Shown here in pieces: positions 17,449-25,369 of a stretch of 35,049 nt of DNA; the first letter of the stretch is position 1, and every line of letters starts with the position of its first letter. The DNA comes from an uncultured Muribaculaceae bacterium. Its GTDB lineage: Bacteria > Bacteroidota > Bacteroidia > Bacteroidales > Muribaculaceae. Made by a program: the position numbers and the translations under genes. The stretch lies in contig CALUMZ010000100.1 of NCBI GenBank assembly GCA_944321865.1, forward strand, positions 1 through 35,049. Reading direction: 5' to 3'. Below the pieces are notes generated by a model. The model saw only the letters and a program-made list of their open reading frames with translations. It was not told where the DNA came from and made no database searches.

Positions 17449-18000
17449 TTATTTGTTAGGTACAAATGACTCAAAACTATTGTCTGAATAAAAAACCATG
17501 ATATTTACTATTCGTTTTTCATTTGTTACGTTGGGATCTGCTGCTTTTACTGTTTTATTCGCGTTTTTTGTTATATATTCAAGAGTTTGTGTAATATTGG
17601 CGTTATTGTTTTCATTTTCGGTGTCGTATATTGAAGTTTCTGTGTCAGAAATATCCGTATCAAAATTTATTCGGTTACTGTCTTCACTTTTTTTTAAGAA
17701 AGTGTCATTTGAAAATAAATTTTGTTCCAATATTTCGGTGTCTATGCTTTCTTGCTTGTGAATATTGTCATCTTGCATGGGAGACAGTAGCATAGGTTCT
17801 TCCCCAAACATTAACCACATTATGGAAAGGTTAGGGTATGCAGTGTGTATTTTTGATATGACTTCATCACTGACTTTCTTATTCCTGCCATTTAATAATT
17901 GAGAAATAGTAGGACGGGGAATATCACATTTGTCGGCAAATTGAGAATTTGCAATTTGATATTCGTTTAAGAATAATTTTATACGGCTAACGATATCCAT
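17449..18000 (-). CDS. XRE-family helix-turn-helix transcriptional regulator
   Basis: This 183-residue protein has an N-terminal HTH at about 5-62: a first helix SRIKLFLNEYQI, then NSQFADKCDIPRPTISQLLNGR as the helix-turn-helix, then KKVSDEVISKIHTAYPNLS, typical of the Bacteroidales XRE group. Residues about 75-150 are acidic, Ser/Thr/Asn-rich and probably disordered, and the C-terminal 30 residues (RIVNIMVFYSDNSFESFV) form a short conserved-looking tail. It is likely a dimeric DNA-binding repressor; its targets are unknown. The gene stands alone, with palindromic sequences at its promoter that suggest autoregulation. It could have come with a mobile element, but no element genes remain nearby. 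Confidence 0.85.
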   Translation of the reverse strand: MDIVSRIKLFLNEYQIANSQFADKCDIPRPTISQLLNGRNKKVSDEVISKIHTAYPNLSIMWLMFGEEPMLLSPMQDDNIHKQESIDTEILEQNLFSNDTFLKKSEDSNRINFDTDISDTETSIYDTENENNNANITQTLEYITKNANKTVKAADPNVTNEKRIVNIMVFYSDNSFESFVPNK

Positions 18001-18012
18001 GATTTACGTGTG

Positions 18013-18022
18013 CAAATATTTG
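18013..18022. promoter_or_regulatory. Operator-like palindrome at the start site of the XRE gene
   Basis: CAAATATTTG is a perfect 10-bp palindrome between the -7 box and the ATG of the XRE gene. It sits within one of two direct TGCAAATAT copies (18011-18019 and 18028-18036, 17 bases apart); the second copy overlaps the -7 box. The position fits an autoregulatory site. Confidence 0.4.
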
Positions 18023-18028
18023 ACAATG

Positions 18029-18060
18029 CAAATATAATAAAACCTGTTAAGTTTTGCAAC
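18029..18060 (-). promoter_or_regulatory. Promoter of the XRE regulator gene
   Basis: The minus strand has TATATTTG (18029-18036) and GTTG (18057-18060) with 20 bases between them, a full Bacteroidetes-type match. The implied start near 18024 gives a 5' leader of about 24 bases. Confidence 0.6.
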
Positions 18061-18104
18061 TTTGATTATTGGTGATTGCCTTTTGCATTTGTAAATCAAA
18101 GTTG
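18057..18104. repeat. 11-bp inverted repeat overlapping the -33 box of the XRE gene
   Basis: CAACTTTGATT (18057-18067) and AATCAAAGTTG (18094-18104) are perfect inverted copies with 26 bases between them. The left copy includes the -33 GTTG of the XRE promoter. It could be a pair of half-sites for the regulator or a loop-forming structure. Confidence 0.5.
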
Positions 18105-18698
18105 ACAAATATATCCAACTCTTGATGAAAGCCAATTAATAAATATCAACAATAATATTATATGATAAGACATAATTTACAGAGTAGGAGTTAAGTATAG
18201 TATTATATGTGACGAGTTTGTTTAGATGTGGTCAACACAGTCGCAAAACCGAATTTAAATAATTATATTTTTGGTATAATATGCAGTTATTTAGTTAATT
18301 GTGTGTTGTGTTAACAAATTAAAAACGTCTGATTTTCTAAACGTAAAGAGATTTCATGTTGAGTGTACAAGAAAAACACGCCCGGCGTCTTGAAGTTAGA
18401 TATGTAAAAACACACCTGTGCTCGAAGATGTGTTTTTTACATATCTAAACAGTGTTTCTGAAATCGCTATTTGCAATCCAAATGCATGATTTGCATTTGT
18501 GAATCGTGCGTTTGAAAATAAACTATCTGCGGACGTTCTTTTTCAAAGTTCCCTCAGAATGAATACCGGTAGATAATACATAGATAACTATGCATATGGT
18601 TGAGAAATTCCGCATTTAAGTCGAGAGTTGAAGTTTGTGGCTTTTGTGTATGGCTCGTGTGTAATTTGAATGCCCATGGGCAGTTTGTGTGTAAATAA
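18105..18698. other. Gene-poor stretch upstream of tRNA-Leu
   Basis: I see no convincing coding frame here. It contains the long hairpin at 18396-18448, a smaller imperfect hairpin GCATGATT/GAATCGTGC (18484-18508), and TTTGCATTTGTGAATC at 18490-18505, a 15-of-16 copy of TTTGCATTTGTAAATC at 18082-18097. The two copies flank the region and may be shared protein-binding sites. Short frames across it are interrupted and look random. Confidence 0.6.
18396..18448. repeat. Long near-perfect hairpin in a gene-poor region
   Basis: The left arm TTAGATATGTAAAAACACA (18396-18414) pairs with 18429-18448 over 19 bp with one bulged T; the loop is 14 bases. The internal ACACA/TGTGTTTTTT part looks like a terminator, but no gene lies just upstream on either strand. 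It may end an unannotated transcript or act as a DNA site. Confidence 0.6.
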
Positions 18699-18729
18699 TT
18701 TGTATTTTGAAAAAAATATATTACTTTTG
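18699..18729 (+). promoter_or_regulatory. Promoter of the tRNA-Leu gene
   Basis: TTTG at 18699-18702 and TACTTTTG at 18722-18729 are 19 bases apart, a full match to the Bacteroidetes promoter pattern. Transcription would start near 18735, five bases before the tRNA. Confidence 0.7.
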
Positions 18730-18739
18730 CATCGCTTTT

Positions 18740-18821
18740 GCGCATGTGGCGTAATTGGTAGCCGCGCCAGACTTAGGATCTGGTTCCGTAAGGAGTGGGG
18801 GTTCGAGTCCCTTCATGCGCA
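18740..18821 (+). tRNA. tRNA-Leu, anticodon UAG
   Basis: The 82-base gene folds as a cloverleaf. The acceptor GCGCATG (18740-18746) pairs with CATGCGC (18814-18820), and A18821 is the discriminator base, as expected for leucine. The anticodon stem CCAGA/TCTGG encloses the loop CTTAGGA, with anticodon TAG at 18774-18776, reading CUN leucine codons. The T-loop is GTTCGAGT. A long variable arm, diagnostic of class II tRNAs, lies between the anticodon and T stems. CCA is not encoded. It is transcribed from its own promoter and followed by a hairpin terminator. Confidence 0.96.
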
Positions 18822-18875
18822 CGAAAGAGAGAGAGGCAGTAGCTATTATGCTGTCTCTTTTTCTTTTTCGTGCGC
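18817..18875 (+). terminator. Terminator of tRNA-Leu, overlapping its 3' end
   Basis: The core arms are the GAGA-rich 18822-18839 and 18851-18870, with CTCTTTTTCTTTTTC as U-rich right side. The pairing continues outward: GCGCACGAAA (18817-18826) is an exact inverted copy of TTTCGTGCGC (18866-18875), so the stem can extend into the last bases of the tRNA acceptor. Confidence 0.65.
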
Positions 18876-18933
18876 TCACTTGAGCGATGTCTAACGGGTG
18901 CAACTAAGTAAGTACTAATAATGGGAATTCAAT

Positions 18934-19074
18934 ATGGACGCCTCGAGATGGAATCTGAAGGATAAACGGTTGGTGGATAAAACTGACATAGATGGGGAGA
19001 CCGTGCTCATATCCGGGGGAAGGATCTCGAACATGGTTAATAGTTGTCTTTACAGGTCATATAATAATCTGTGA
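18934..19074 (+). CDS. Possible small ORF, 46 residues
   Basis: The frame runs from an ATG to TGA and encodes MDASRWNLKDKRLVDKTDID and onward, including GETVLISGGRI. The composition is protein-like, but there is no clear promoter or ribosome binding site, and I recognise no family. It could be a fragment of a decayed gene as easily as a real small protein. Confidence 0.25.
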   Translation: MDASRWNLKDKRLVDKTDIDGETVLISGGRISNMVNSCLYRSYNNL

Positions 19075-19105
19075 GGAGTCAGAAAAAAAAACTGTAATGT
19101 GACAA

Positions 19106-19136
19106 TCGGTTAGGTTGCCTGCAATAGTCGGTTAGG
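19106..19136. repeat. Two direct copies of TCGGTTAGG, 22 bases apart
   Basis: Exact 9-base copies lie at 19106-19114 and 19128-19136. The 22-base period is about two helical turns, which suits paired binding of one regulator, but two copies could also be chance. Confidence 0.4.
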
Positions 19137-19232
19137 AAATCAATAGGAGATATTTGCTCAAATTCTATTTAACATAATACCAATTATAAAACATTTGTTC
19201 GCAAAAAAAATCTGACGTTCAGTTTTTTATAG

Positions 19233-19590
19233 ATTCGACAAATATTCACAAACGATTCCGACATTGAAAATCTCAATGAATGGCAAGTTACATTGCATTC
19301 TTTTAATCCGGTGTTGGGATATGCAATTTCGATTGATGCAAAAGGTTTCAATATTCCACGCATCACTTTACATACCAGATGCCTGCGTGTCCCAGAATTG
19401 TGTGAAACATTGGGCTTATACGACGGAGTATTGGCTTGCCTCGGGTTGCAAATTATCACCATATGAGAGACGTAACGGCGTTCAATGGTTCTCTCCTACT
19501 GGAGACCGCTTTGAAACTGCATCAATATATAATGGAATATGCAAAAGCCGTTCATGGGCATTGCGTGGATTAAAGAATGATTATGAATAA
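19233..19590 (+). pseudogene. Possible frameshifted coding remnant
   Basis: Two overlapping plus frames look protein-like in different halves. The first runs from 19233 (after a stop, no ATG) to the TGA ending near 19466 and includes LHSFNPVLGYAISIDAKGF and CETLGLYDGVLACLGL. The second is open from 19264 to 19590, and its late part reads WFSPTGDRFETASIYNGICK. A frameshift near 19400-19460 could join them. I know no homologue for either part. It may be non-coding; an opposing frame on the minus strand is no more convincing. Confidence 0.25.
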
Positions 19591-19607
19591 ATTAACCTAC
19601 GATACAA

Positions 19608-19648
19608 ACAAAGAGTGTGTATCGTAATTATCGATGCACACTCTTTGT
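19608..19648. terminator. Hairpin after the secreted-protein gene
   Basis: ACAAAGAGTGTGTATCG (19608-19624) and CGATGCACACTCTTTGT (19632-19648) pair over 17 bases with one wobble and a 7-base loop. It lies 17 bases past the minus-strand stop at 19666. An alternative stem, ACGATAC (19599-19605)/GTATCGT (19619-19625), shares the inner bases. The U-run on the minus strand is short. Confidence 0.6.
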
Positions 19649-19665
19649 TGAGTTATGAGTTTGTA

Positions 19666-21441
19666 TTATTTTACAATCACTTTTTCGGTATATATGCATT
19701 CACTATCAAATGCTTTGATTCTTATTATATAACAACCTGCAGGAATATGTATAAAATTTTGCCTACTACTTAAAATAAATTTCCCTGAAATGTCATAAAC
19801 TTCAACTTCTGAAAAGTGCCCAGATATTGAAATTGTTCCGGCGAGACCAGATACTTTGGGTTGATTATGCTTGACCGAATTTATATCTTCTGTTCCGGAT
19901 GTCACATTTGAAAGTTCAAGCACATAGAATATATATTCATTCCCATTTGGGAGTTGTGTTTTATCATTAGAACTATTCCCATTTTCTATAAGTATAACAC
20001 CTTTGACCGTTGCCGAACAACCTATGTTAGACGAATTTATAACTCCGCGCGAATTATCTAATTTTAATTTGCCGTTATCGTCGCATAATACGTATCCATC
20101 GCCATTAGCATCTGTTTCGATATTTCCTGTTACGGATGCATATTCATTGATTTGTGGTTTCACGACAAATGCGTCCGGGTGCTGTACATCTCCACAAAAG
20201 TTGCGTATGCCGTATGTATTGTAACGAGATTCTATTTCTTCGTCCGGATTTACACTTGACATCATTGCGATTTCCAACATTGGTGAAGGAATATCTGTAT
20301 TTAATCTGCCTATAATACCGGCATTTATACATTTATTCACATAGCTATCAGGTGTGTATTCGGTAGAATTAAGATCCAGTGCTATCCAATCCCTTTGAAT
20401 GAAACTTGACGCATCATCGTCATAATCCCCTGATTCTGCAGGTGGTGTAGATATATTCGTGCAGGCATCATCACTCATGGTTCTTGCATATAATATTCCA
20501 TTCTCACCTTCGACTACTCCTTGTAAAGGAATATTAATCATATAAAAACTTCCCGGCACTCCGTCTTTTATGATTGCCGACAAATTATTATCAACAGGCT
20601 CAATATTTTTTGTATAAACTGTTATTGCCATTATGGAAGATTTCGCATCTACTGGGGGCGTAATCTCAACAAAATTGGAATATCCTTGCCAAGTCTTTGT
20701 CATTTCTCCATCAATCAATACCTCCGTTCTCCTATCTGTAGATACGTCCACTTTTATTATATGAGGAGCCGATACAGTTATTTTACCATCACCCGAGATG
20801 TCAATAGTATGAAATGTTTGGTTGTATTTAACTGTACCTGACATATTTAATTCAGCATTACCATACTTCAAATTCATCCCATTGGGTTCAGTATTGTCAT
20901 CTCCATATATATTTTTAAAAATAAAACTTGCTATTTCTTCATCGTCTGTTGGAAATTCTTCATAAGTAATAGTAATCTTGCTTATATAAGCATTATCTCC
21001 TATAATCGTAAGACTGTAATTACTTTGGGTTTCATCTGGAAAAGGATTCTCAAGGCTATTTTCAAAAATCAATTCCCCCCTTTCTTTATTAGTGTATTCA
21101 TATAAACAACTTGTAATATCCGTGCCGGCCAATGAGTTAAAATACAGCGTATACTCTGCCGAATACCTGTCCATCTTTTCTACCTCCATGGCTATTCTTG
21201 TGATTTTATGAAACACGGGTGTTGTAAGAGCATTATTATATATAGTCTTTTTACTGCCAAAATAGAGGCAATTAACATCGTTGACACTCTTAAATTCCAA
21301 TCTACTACCCATTGTCCACCCCTCCGGAAGTTCTTGTTCGGCTTTTATATCCCAAACATATTGTTTTGTTTCTCCGTTACTTGTAAAAATTGTCATCAAT
21401 GATATTATCATTGTAAGTAATGGTATTAAGTGTTTCTTCAT
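19666..21441 (-). CDS. Secreted protein with C-terminal type IX-like sorting domain
   Basis: The 591-residue product begins with a signal peptide (MKKHLIPLLTMIISLMTIFT, cleavage near residue 22-24). The last 75 residues form a type A-like sorting domain: VYDISGKFILSS, IPAGCYIIRI and a terminal EKVIVK, the pattern used by the Bacteroidetes type IX secretion system for outer-membrane export and surface anchoring. The middle is rich in beta-strand-like segments, Asp and Asn and fits no enzyme family I recognise. A paired Cys or cation-binding role is possible but not shown. It stands alone, is followed by a hairpin and diverges from the flippase operon. Its promoter is not evident. Confidence 0.8.
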   Translation of the reverse strand: MKKHLIPLLTMIISLMTIFTSNGETKQYVWDIKAEQELPEGWTMGSRLEFKSVNDVNCLYFGSKKTIYNNALTTPVFHKITRIAMEVEKMDRYSAEYTLYFNSLAGTDITSCLYEYTNKERGELIFENSLENPFPDETQSNYSLTIIGDNAYISKITITYEEFPTDDEEIASFIFKNIYGDDNTEPNGMNLKYGNAELNMSGTVKYNQTFHTIDISGDGKITVSAPHIIKVDVSTDRRTEVLIDGEMTKTWQGYSNFVEITPPVDAKSSIMAITVYTKNIEPVDNNLSAIIKDGVPGSFYMINIPLQGVVEGENGILYARTMSDDACTNISTPPAESGDYDDDASSFIQRDWIALDLNSTEYTPDSYVNKCINAGIIGRLNTDIPSPMLEIAMMSSVNPDEEIESRYNTYGIRNFCGDVQHPDAFVVKPQINEYASVTGNIETDANGDGYVLCDDNGKLKLDNSRGVINSSNIGCSATVKGVILIENGNSSNDKTQLPNGNEYIFYVLELSNVTSGTEDINSVKHNQPKVSGLAGTISISGHFSEVEVYDISGKFILSSRQNFIHIPAGCYIIRIKAFDSECIYTEKVIVK

Positions 21442-21613
21442 TTGTGCGTTTTATTTAAAATATTAATAACAATAGGGTTATGTTAAATTTATCACGAATA
21501 CAAACATACAAAATAAAATAACACACTGTAATAAAATCCAGTAATTTTTTAGGCGAATGGACAATGTTTTGTTTTTCTTGTTCAAAAAACGTATTTGTCT
21601 CAGTCGTATTTCG

Positions 21614-21621
21614 TACTTTTG
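21614..21621 (+). promoter_or_regulatory. -7 box of the flippase/glycosyltransferase operon
   Basis: TACTTTTG matches TAnnTTTG and lies 26 bases before the ATG at 21648. The nearest TTTG (21594-21597) is 16 bases upstream, shorter than usual. The box falls within the longer possible reading frame, which argues for the start at 21648. Confidence 0.5.
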
Positions 21622-21647
21622 CAACATGGTCGGAATCTCGTATTTTT

Positions 21648-23198
21648 ATGACAACTACAACAGATAATAACAAACGGATAGCCAAAAATACACTGCTTCT
21701 ATATGTGCGTACATTGTTCGTCATGTTCATCTCGTTATATACAAGCCGTGTTATACTCAACACTCTCGGAGTTTCTGATTTCGGTGTTTATAATGTGGTA
21801 GGTGGCGTAGTAACCATGTTCGGATTCCTAAATAGTGCTATGGCAACAGCTACTCAACGATATATAACATTTGCGTTAGGGAAAGGCGACATGCTACAGT
21901 TGCAAAAAATATTCAACACAGCGCTACAAATTCATATTCTTATTGCCGTGTTGATAATAATTCTGGGTGAAACTGTGGGGCTGTGGTTTATGTACACTCA
22001 AATGCAAATACCAGCCGACCGTATGGATGCAGCCTTTTGGGTGCTGCAATGTTCAATCATGTCGACGGCAGTCATGATTATCAGTGTACCTTATAATGCC
22101 GATATAATAGCTCACGAAAAAATGTCGGCATTTGCGTATATCTCAATAATTGAAGCTGTATTAAAACTTGTAATTGTATATATGCTTATTGCTTTCTCTT
22201 CGTATGATAAGCTTATTATTTATGCATTCCTCGTTTTGATAGTACAGTTATTTATTCGTTTCTGTTATAGCCATTATTGTAGTAAACATTTCCATGAAGC
22301 AAGATACTGGCACTTATGGGACAAGTCGCTTTTTAAAGAAATGACCAAATTTGCCGGATGGAGTATGTTTGAACACATTTCAGCCGTTTTATTTAGTCAA
22401 GGTTTGAATATCTTACTTAACATATTTTTTGGCCCGGTTGTTAATGCTGCTCGTGCTATAGCATTTCAGGTACAGAATGCGATACAACAATTTATAGCAA
22501 ACTTCCAAGTTTCCATCAACCCGCAAATAACCAAGACCTACGCAAAAGGAGAATTGGACGAAATGCATAAGTTAATATTCCGCAGTGCACGATTTTCGTT
22601 TTATATGTTATTTTTCTTGACGTTACCAGTATTGCTAGAAACATACTTCATTCTTCAAGTATGGTTGAAAACTGTTCCGGAAGACACAGTAGCGTTCTTG
22701 AGAATCATGATATGCACGTTATTAATTTATTCATTGGCTAATCCTCTGATGGTTGCAAACCAATCTACAGGAAATGTTAAGAAATATCAGATTGTATGTG
22801 GTTCGATACGTCTTATGATACTCCCGGTATCTTATATATGTTTAAAACTTGGATGCCCTGCCTATTCTGTATTTATTGTCCACTTCGCAATGGAGGCTAT
22901 TGCTCAATTGGCGCGTATGATAATGTTACGCCCATTGATAGGAATAAGATTAAAAGATTATTTCATAAATATTTACAGGCAGGTTTTTCTTGTAGTAATT
23001 TTGTCTGCAATAGGTCCTTCCGTAATATATTTTAATATGCCGGATAATGTTCTGCGTTTCTTCGTTGTATCTATAACTAGCGTTTTTTCTGTCGGAATTG
23101 TTGCCTATTTTGTCGGTCTTAATAACAATGAACGTGTTTTTGTGAAAAACAAAGCGATAAATATATGTCAAAAGATGTTTTATTATAAATTTAAGTAA
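21648..23198 (+). CDS. Wzx-like polysaccharide/oligosaccharide flippase
   Basis: This polytopic membrane protein of the MOP/MATE-like superfamily has 516 residues from the ATG at 21648, where MTTTTDNNKRIAKNTLLLYV gives the usual cytoplasmic N-terminus ahead of the first helix. It has about 12-14 hydrophobic segments and the opening pattern of the family: TLFVMFISLYTSRVIL then LGVSDFGVYNVVGGVV. Such proteins move lipid-linked sugar repeat units across the inner membrane. The upstream 28 codons contain a promoter box and were excluded. Three glycosyltransferases follow in the same direction (66 bases to the first), forming a surface-polysaccharide unit. The transported glycan is unknown. Confidence 0.9.
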   Translation: MTTTTDNNKRIAKNTLLLYVRTLFVMFISLYTSRVILNTLGVSDFGVYNVVGGVVTMFGFLNSAMATATQRYITFALGKGDMLQLQKIFNTALQIHILIAVLIIILGETVGLWFMYTQMQIPADRMDAAFWVLQCSIMSTAVMIISVPYNADIIAHEKMSAFAYISIIEAVLKLVIVYMLIAFSSYDKLIIYAFLVLIVQLFIRFCYSHYCSKHFHEARYWHLWDKSLFKEMTKFAGWSMFEHISAVLFSQGLNILLNIFFGPVVNAARAIAFQVQNAIQQFIANFQVSINPQITKTYAKGELDEMHKLIFRSARFSFYMLFFLTLPVLLETYFILQVWLKTVPEDTVAFLRIMICTLLIYSLANPLMVANQSTGNVKKYQIVCGSIRLMILPVSYICLKLGCPAYSVFIVHFAMEAIAQLARMIMLRPLIGIRLKDYFINIYRQVFLVVILSAIGPSVIYFNMPDNVLRFFVVSITSVFSVGIVAYFVGLNNNERVFVKNKAINICQKMFYYKFK

Positions 23199-23264
23199 GA
23201 GAATAAATAATTTAGAAATAGACACATGTCGGACGGAAACAATATTAAAGTTTAAAATATTGCA

Positions 23265-24233
23265 ATGAAGAAAAAATCTGTTAGTGTAGTAGTACCATCA
23301 TATGGGAGAGCTCATTTATTGAGAAAGACATTGCCCTCATACATTCAAGACAATGTCGTTGAACTAATTCTAATCGATGATTGTTCCCAAGACAACACTA
23401 CTCAAATAGTAGAAGGCCTTCATAAGGATTACCCCATGATACGATATTTTCGCAATGAACATAACATGAAACAAGCCGCATCGAAAAATATTGGGATCGA
23501 CCATGCCAAAGGGGATTACATATATTTTGGTGATGATGATTCAATCTTATTACCAGATTCAATGGCAGCGTTAATGGAAACTATGGAACGATATGAATGC
23601 GATGCAGTGATGTCTCGCCCAATAGTGGCCGGTCCGGACTATCGGGACGATAAAAGGGATATATATCTAAAATGGCGATTGAAGCGAGGATGCGTTTCCA
23701 ACGAAAAAGATATAATAGACATTGCTCATCTGCGGTTCAATTTTGGCAATTACTTAAAGACTTTTAAACGCTCTGCCATGCCGGTGCCGACTTGTCATGC
23801 CGGTGCATTAGTAAAAACCGACTTGGCTCGTCAATGTAAGTTTGATCCAAATTTCAAAGGATGCGCTTATCGAGAAGAAACCGACTTCTTCTTTCGCTTA
23901 AATTTAGACTTTAATGCCAGACTCATGTACGATGCAAGGGCGGTACAATTTAATTTTCCTGATTATATGGTTAAGAGTACAGGGGCTCGTGAAGGTGGAT
24001 ATGCAATCTGGAGACAATCAGCAATTGAGTGTAACTTGTATTTCCTTAAGAAAAATTGGGGAAAGATTTGCGCTAAATACAATATCGACAGAAGCATAGA
24101 AGATGTGCAAACTGAATTTGAGGCTTCATTGCCTCTACAACCACGACACACATCAGCGTTAAAAGCATTTCTGAAACAATGCTATTTTAGTTTTTTCGTT
24201 TATCACAACATTAAGTTTTTAGGGAAACAATAA
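23265..24233 (+). CDS. Glycosyltransferase family 2 (GT-A fold)
   Basis: This 322-residue enzyme opens with the GT2 motif SVVVPSYGRAHLLRKTLPSY, then LILIDDCSQDNT (35-46). The metal/nucleotide-binding acidic run is Asp90-Asp91-Asp92 in YFGDDDSIL. Later REETDFFFRL (near 204) supplies the ED-type acceptor-site acid. It adds one sugar from an activated donor, probably to a membrane-linked acceptor on the cytoplasmic face. The donor is not predictable. The next gene starts 3 bases after its stop. Confidence 0.9.
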   Translation: MKKKSVSVVVPSYGRAHLLRKTLPSYIQDNVVELILIDDCSQDNTTQIVEGLHKDYPMIRYFRNEHNMKQAASKNIGIDHAKGDYIYFGDDDSILLPDSMAALMETMERYECDAVMSRPIVAGPDYRDDKRDIYLKWRLKRGCVSNEKDIIDIAHLRFNFGNYLKTFKRSAMPVPTCHAGALVKTDLARQCKFDPNFKGCAYREETDFFFRLNLDFNARLMYDARAVQFNFPDYMVKSTGAREGGYAIWRQSAIECNLYFLKKNWGKICAKYNIDRSIEDVQTEFEASLPLQPRHTSALKAFLKQCYFSFFVYHNIKFLGKQ

Positions 24234-24236
24234 ATT

Positions 24237-25346
24237 ATGAAAACAAAGGTATTGTTCATTGCAAGTGAACATTCATCGGGAATGATTCCTTTTGCGGCAA
24301 AAATAATTACAGTCTTAAGTAATGATGAACGTTTTGATGTCTATGCATTGGTTGTTAATTCAGGTAATTATACCTATAAGAGATATTTAAGTCATTTGGA
24401 TGCAAAAAAAATCATTCAAATAGAGTATCCACAAAGTAAAATATTTAAATTAATTTACAAATTCTATCCTTTTTCTATATTAGAATCAATAAAAAAAATA
24501 GTCAATGATGTAAAACCGGAAATAATACATTTATTGACTGTTGACTTTTCATTAGCTCCTTATTTCTTATTTCACAAAGCAGATAACCGTTTCTTTTTTA
24601 CTGTACATGATTTACATCCGCACGAAGTAAAAACATCTGGTTTGTTTGAAGGTTTATTGCTGAAATACATTCAATGGGGGAATAAATTTCTATACGGTAA
24701 AATAAATAATCTTACGACATCATCTAAGCTCCAATATGAGGAATTAAGATCGATATATCCACAAAAAAGAATTCGGTTTACTCATTTCCCGTCTCTTCTA
24801 ACGCAGCAAATAATAAATGGAAATAAGCAAATTGCAGAATTACAAAATATAAGTAATTATATATTATTTTTTGGAAGAGTAGACGAATATAAAGGTGTAG
24901 ATTTATTGATAAAAGCATATATATCTTCAGCCACTTTACAAAATTATAAACTGGTTATTGCAGGGAAAGGTTGTAGTTACTCTGATTTGATAGGTAATAA
25001 TAAAGGCATTATACATATAAATCGTTTTATAGAAGATTCTGAAATAAATGATTTATTTAATAAAGCTAAATTTGTTGTATATCCATATCGTTCTGCAACT
25101 ATGTCTGGAGTTCTTTCGCTTTCTTATTTCTTCAAGAAAAAGACAATTTTGTCTTCTGTGCCTTTCTTCGTCGAGAATAAAACTTCATGTTCAACTTATT
25201 TTAAAACTGGAGATGTGGATGATTTACGAAGTAAAATGGAAATGTTGACCGAGGATCAAGAAAGTTGCTGCGAAAACTGCTACGAAGAAATATATTCAGA
25301 CAATATATTAATAAATGACTACAATAAGTTGTATTCCAATTTATAA
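24237..25346 (+). CDS. Glycosyltransferase family 4-like (GT-B fold)
   Basis: The protein has 369 residues and the two Rossmann-like halves of GT-B enzymes. The C-terminal half includes LFFGRVDEYKGVDLLIKAY (about 210-228), the donor-side GR..KG motif, and YPYRSATMSGVLSLSY (about 281-296), characteristic of a GT4 subgroup in which the classic E-x7-E is not obvious. It follows the GT2 gene by 3 bases. The gene is visibly richer in A+T and AAA/AAT codons than the core genes of the window, which suggests recent acquisition. The sugar donor and acceptor are unknown. Confidence 0.85.
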   Translation: MKTKVLFIASEHSSGMIPFAAKIITVLSNDERFDVYALVVNSGNYTYKRYLSHLDAKKIIQIEYPQSKIFKLIYKFYPFSILESIKKIVNDVKPEIIHLLTVDFSLAPYFLFHKADNRFFFTVHDLHPHEVKTSGLFEGLLLKYIQWGNKFLYGKINNLTTSSKLQYEELRSIYPQKRIRFTHFPSLLTQQIINGNKQIAELQNISNYILFFGRVDEYKGVDLLIKAYISSATLQNYKLVIAGKGCSYSDLIGNNKGIIHINRFIEDSEINDLFNKAKFVVYPYRSATMSGVLSLSYFFKKKTILSSVPFFVENKTSCSTYFKTGDVDDLRSKMEMLTEDQESCCENCYEEIYSDNILINDYNKLYSNL

Positions 25347-25369
25347 TACACTAAAAATATTATTGATTC

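Larger units (their letters stand above)
18876..19607. other. Gene-poor stretch after tRNA-Leu with short or decayed frames
   Basis: It holds a 46-codon frame (18934-19074), two copies of TCGGTTAGG 22 bases apart (19106-19114 and 19128-19136), a weak CTGA/TCAG hairpin with T6 at 19212-19228, and a possibly frameshifted coding remnant (19233-19590). No tRNA-derived attachment repeat, transposase or integrase is visible, so integration at the tRNA is not supported by this window alone. Confidence 0.5.

Noticed and set aside
18670..18894. 74-codon frame covering the tRNA
   Set aside because: It coincides with the tRNA-Leu gene and its promoter.
19106..19136. CRISPR array
   Set aside because: Only two 9-base copies exist, with no regular repeat-spacer structure and no cas genes.
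18740..19600. Integrated element at tRNA-Leu with attachment repeats
   Set aside because: I found no repeat of the tRNA 3' end and no integrase or transposase in the window.
21564..21647. Longer N-terminus for the flippase
   Set aside because: The added 28 codons contain the TACTTTTG promoter box and are unlike the family start.
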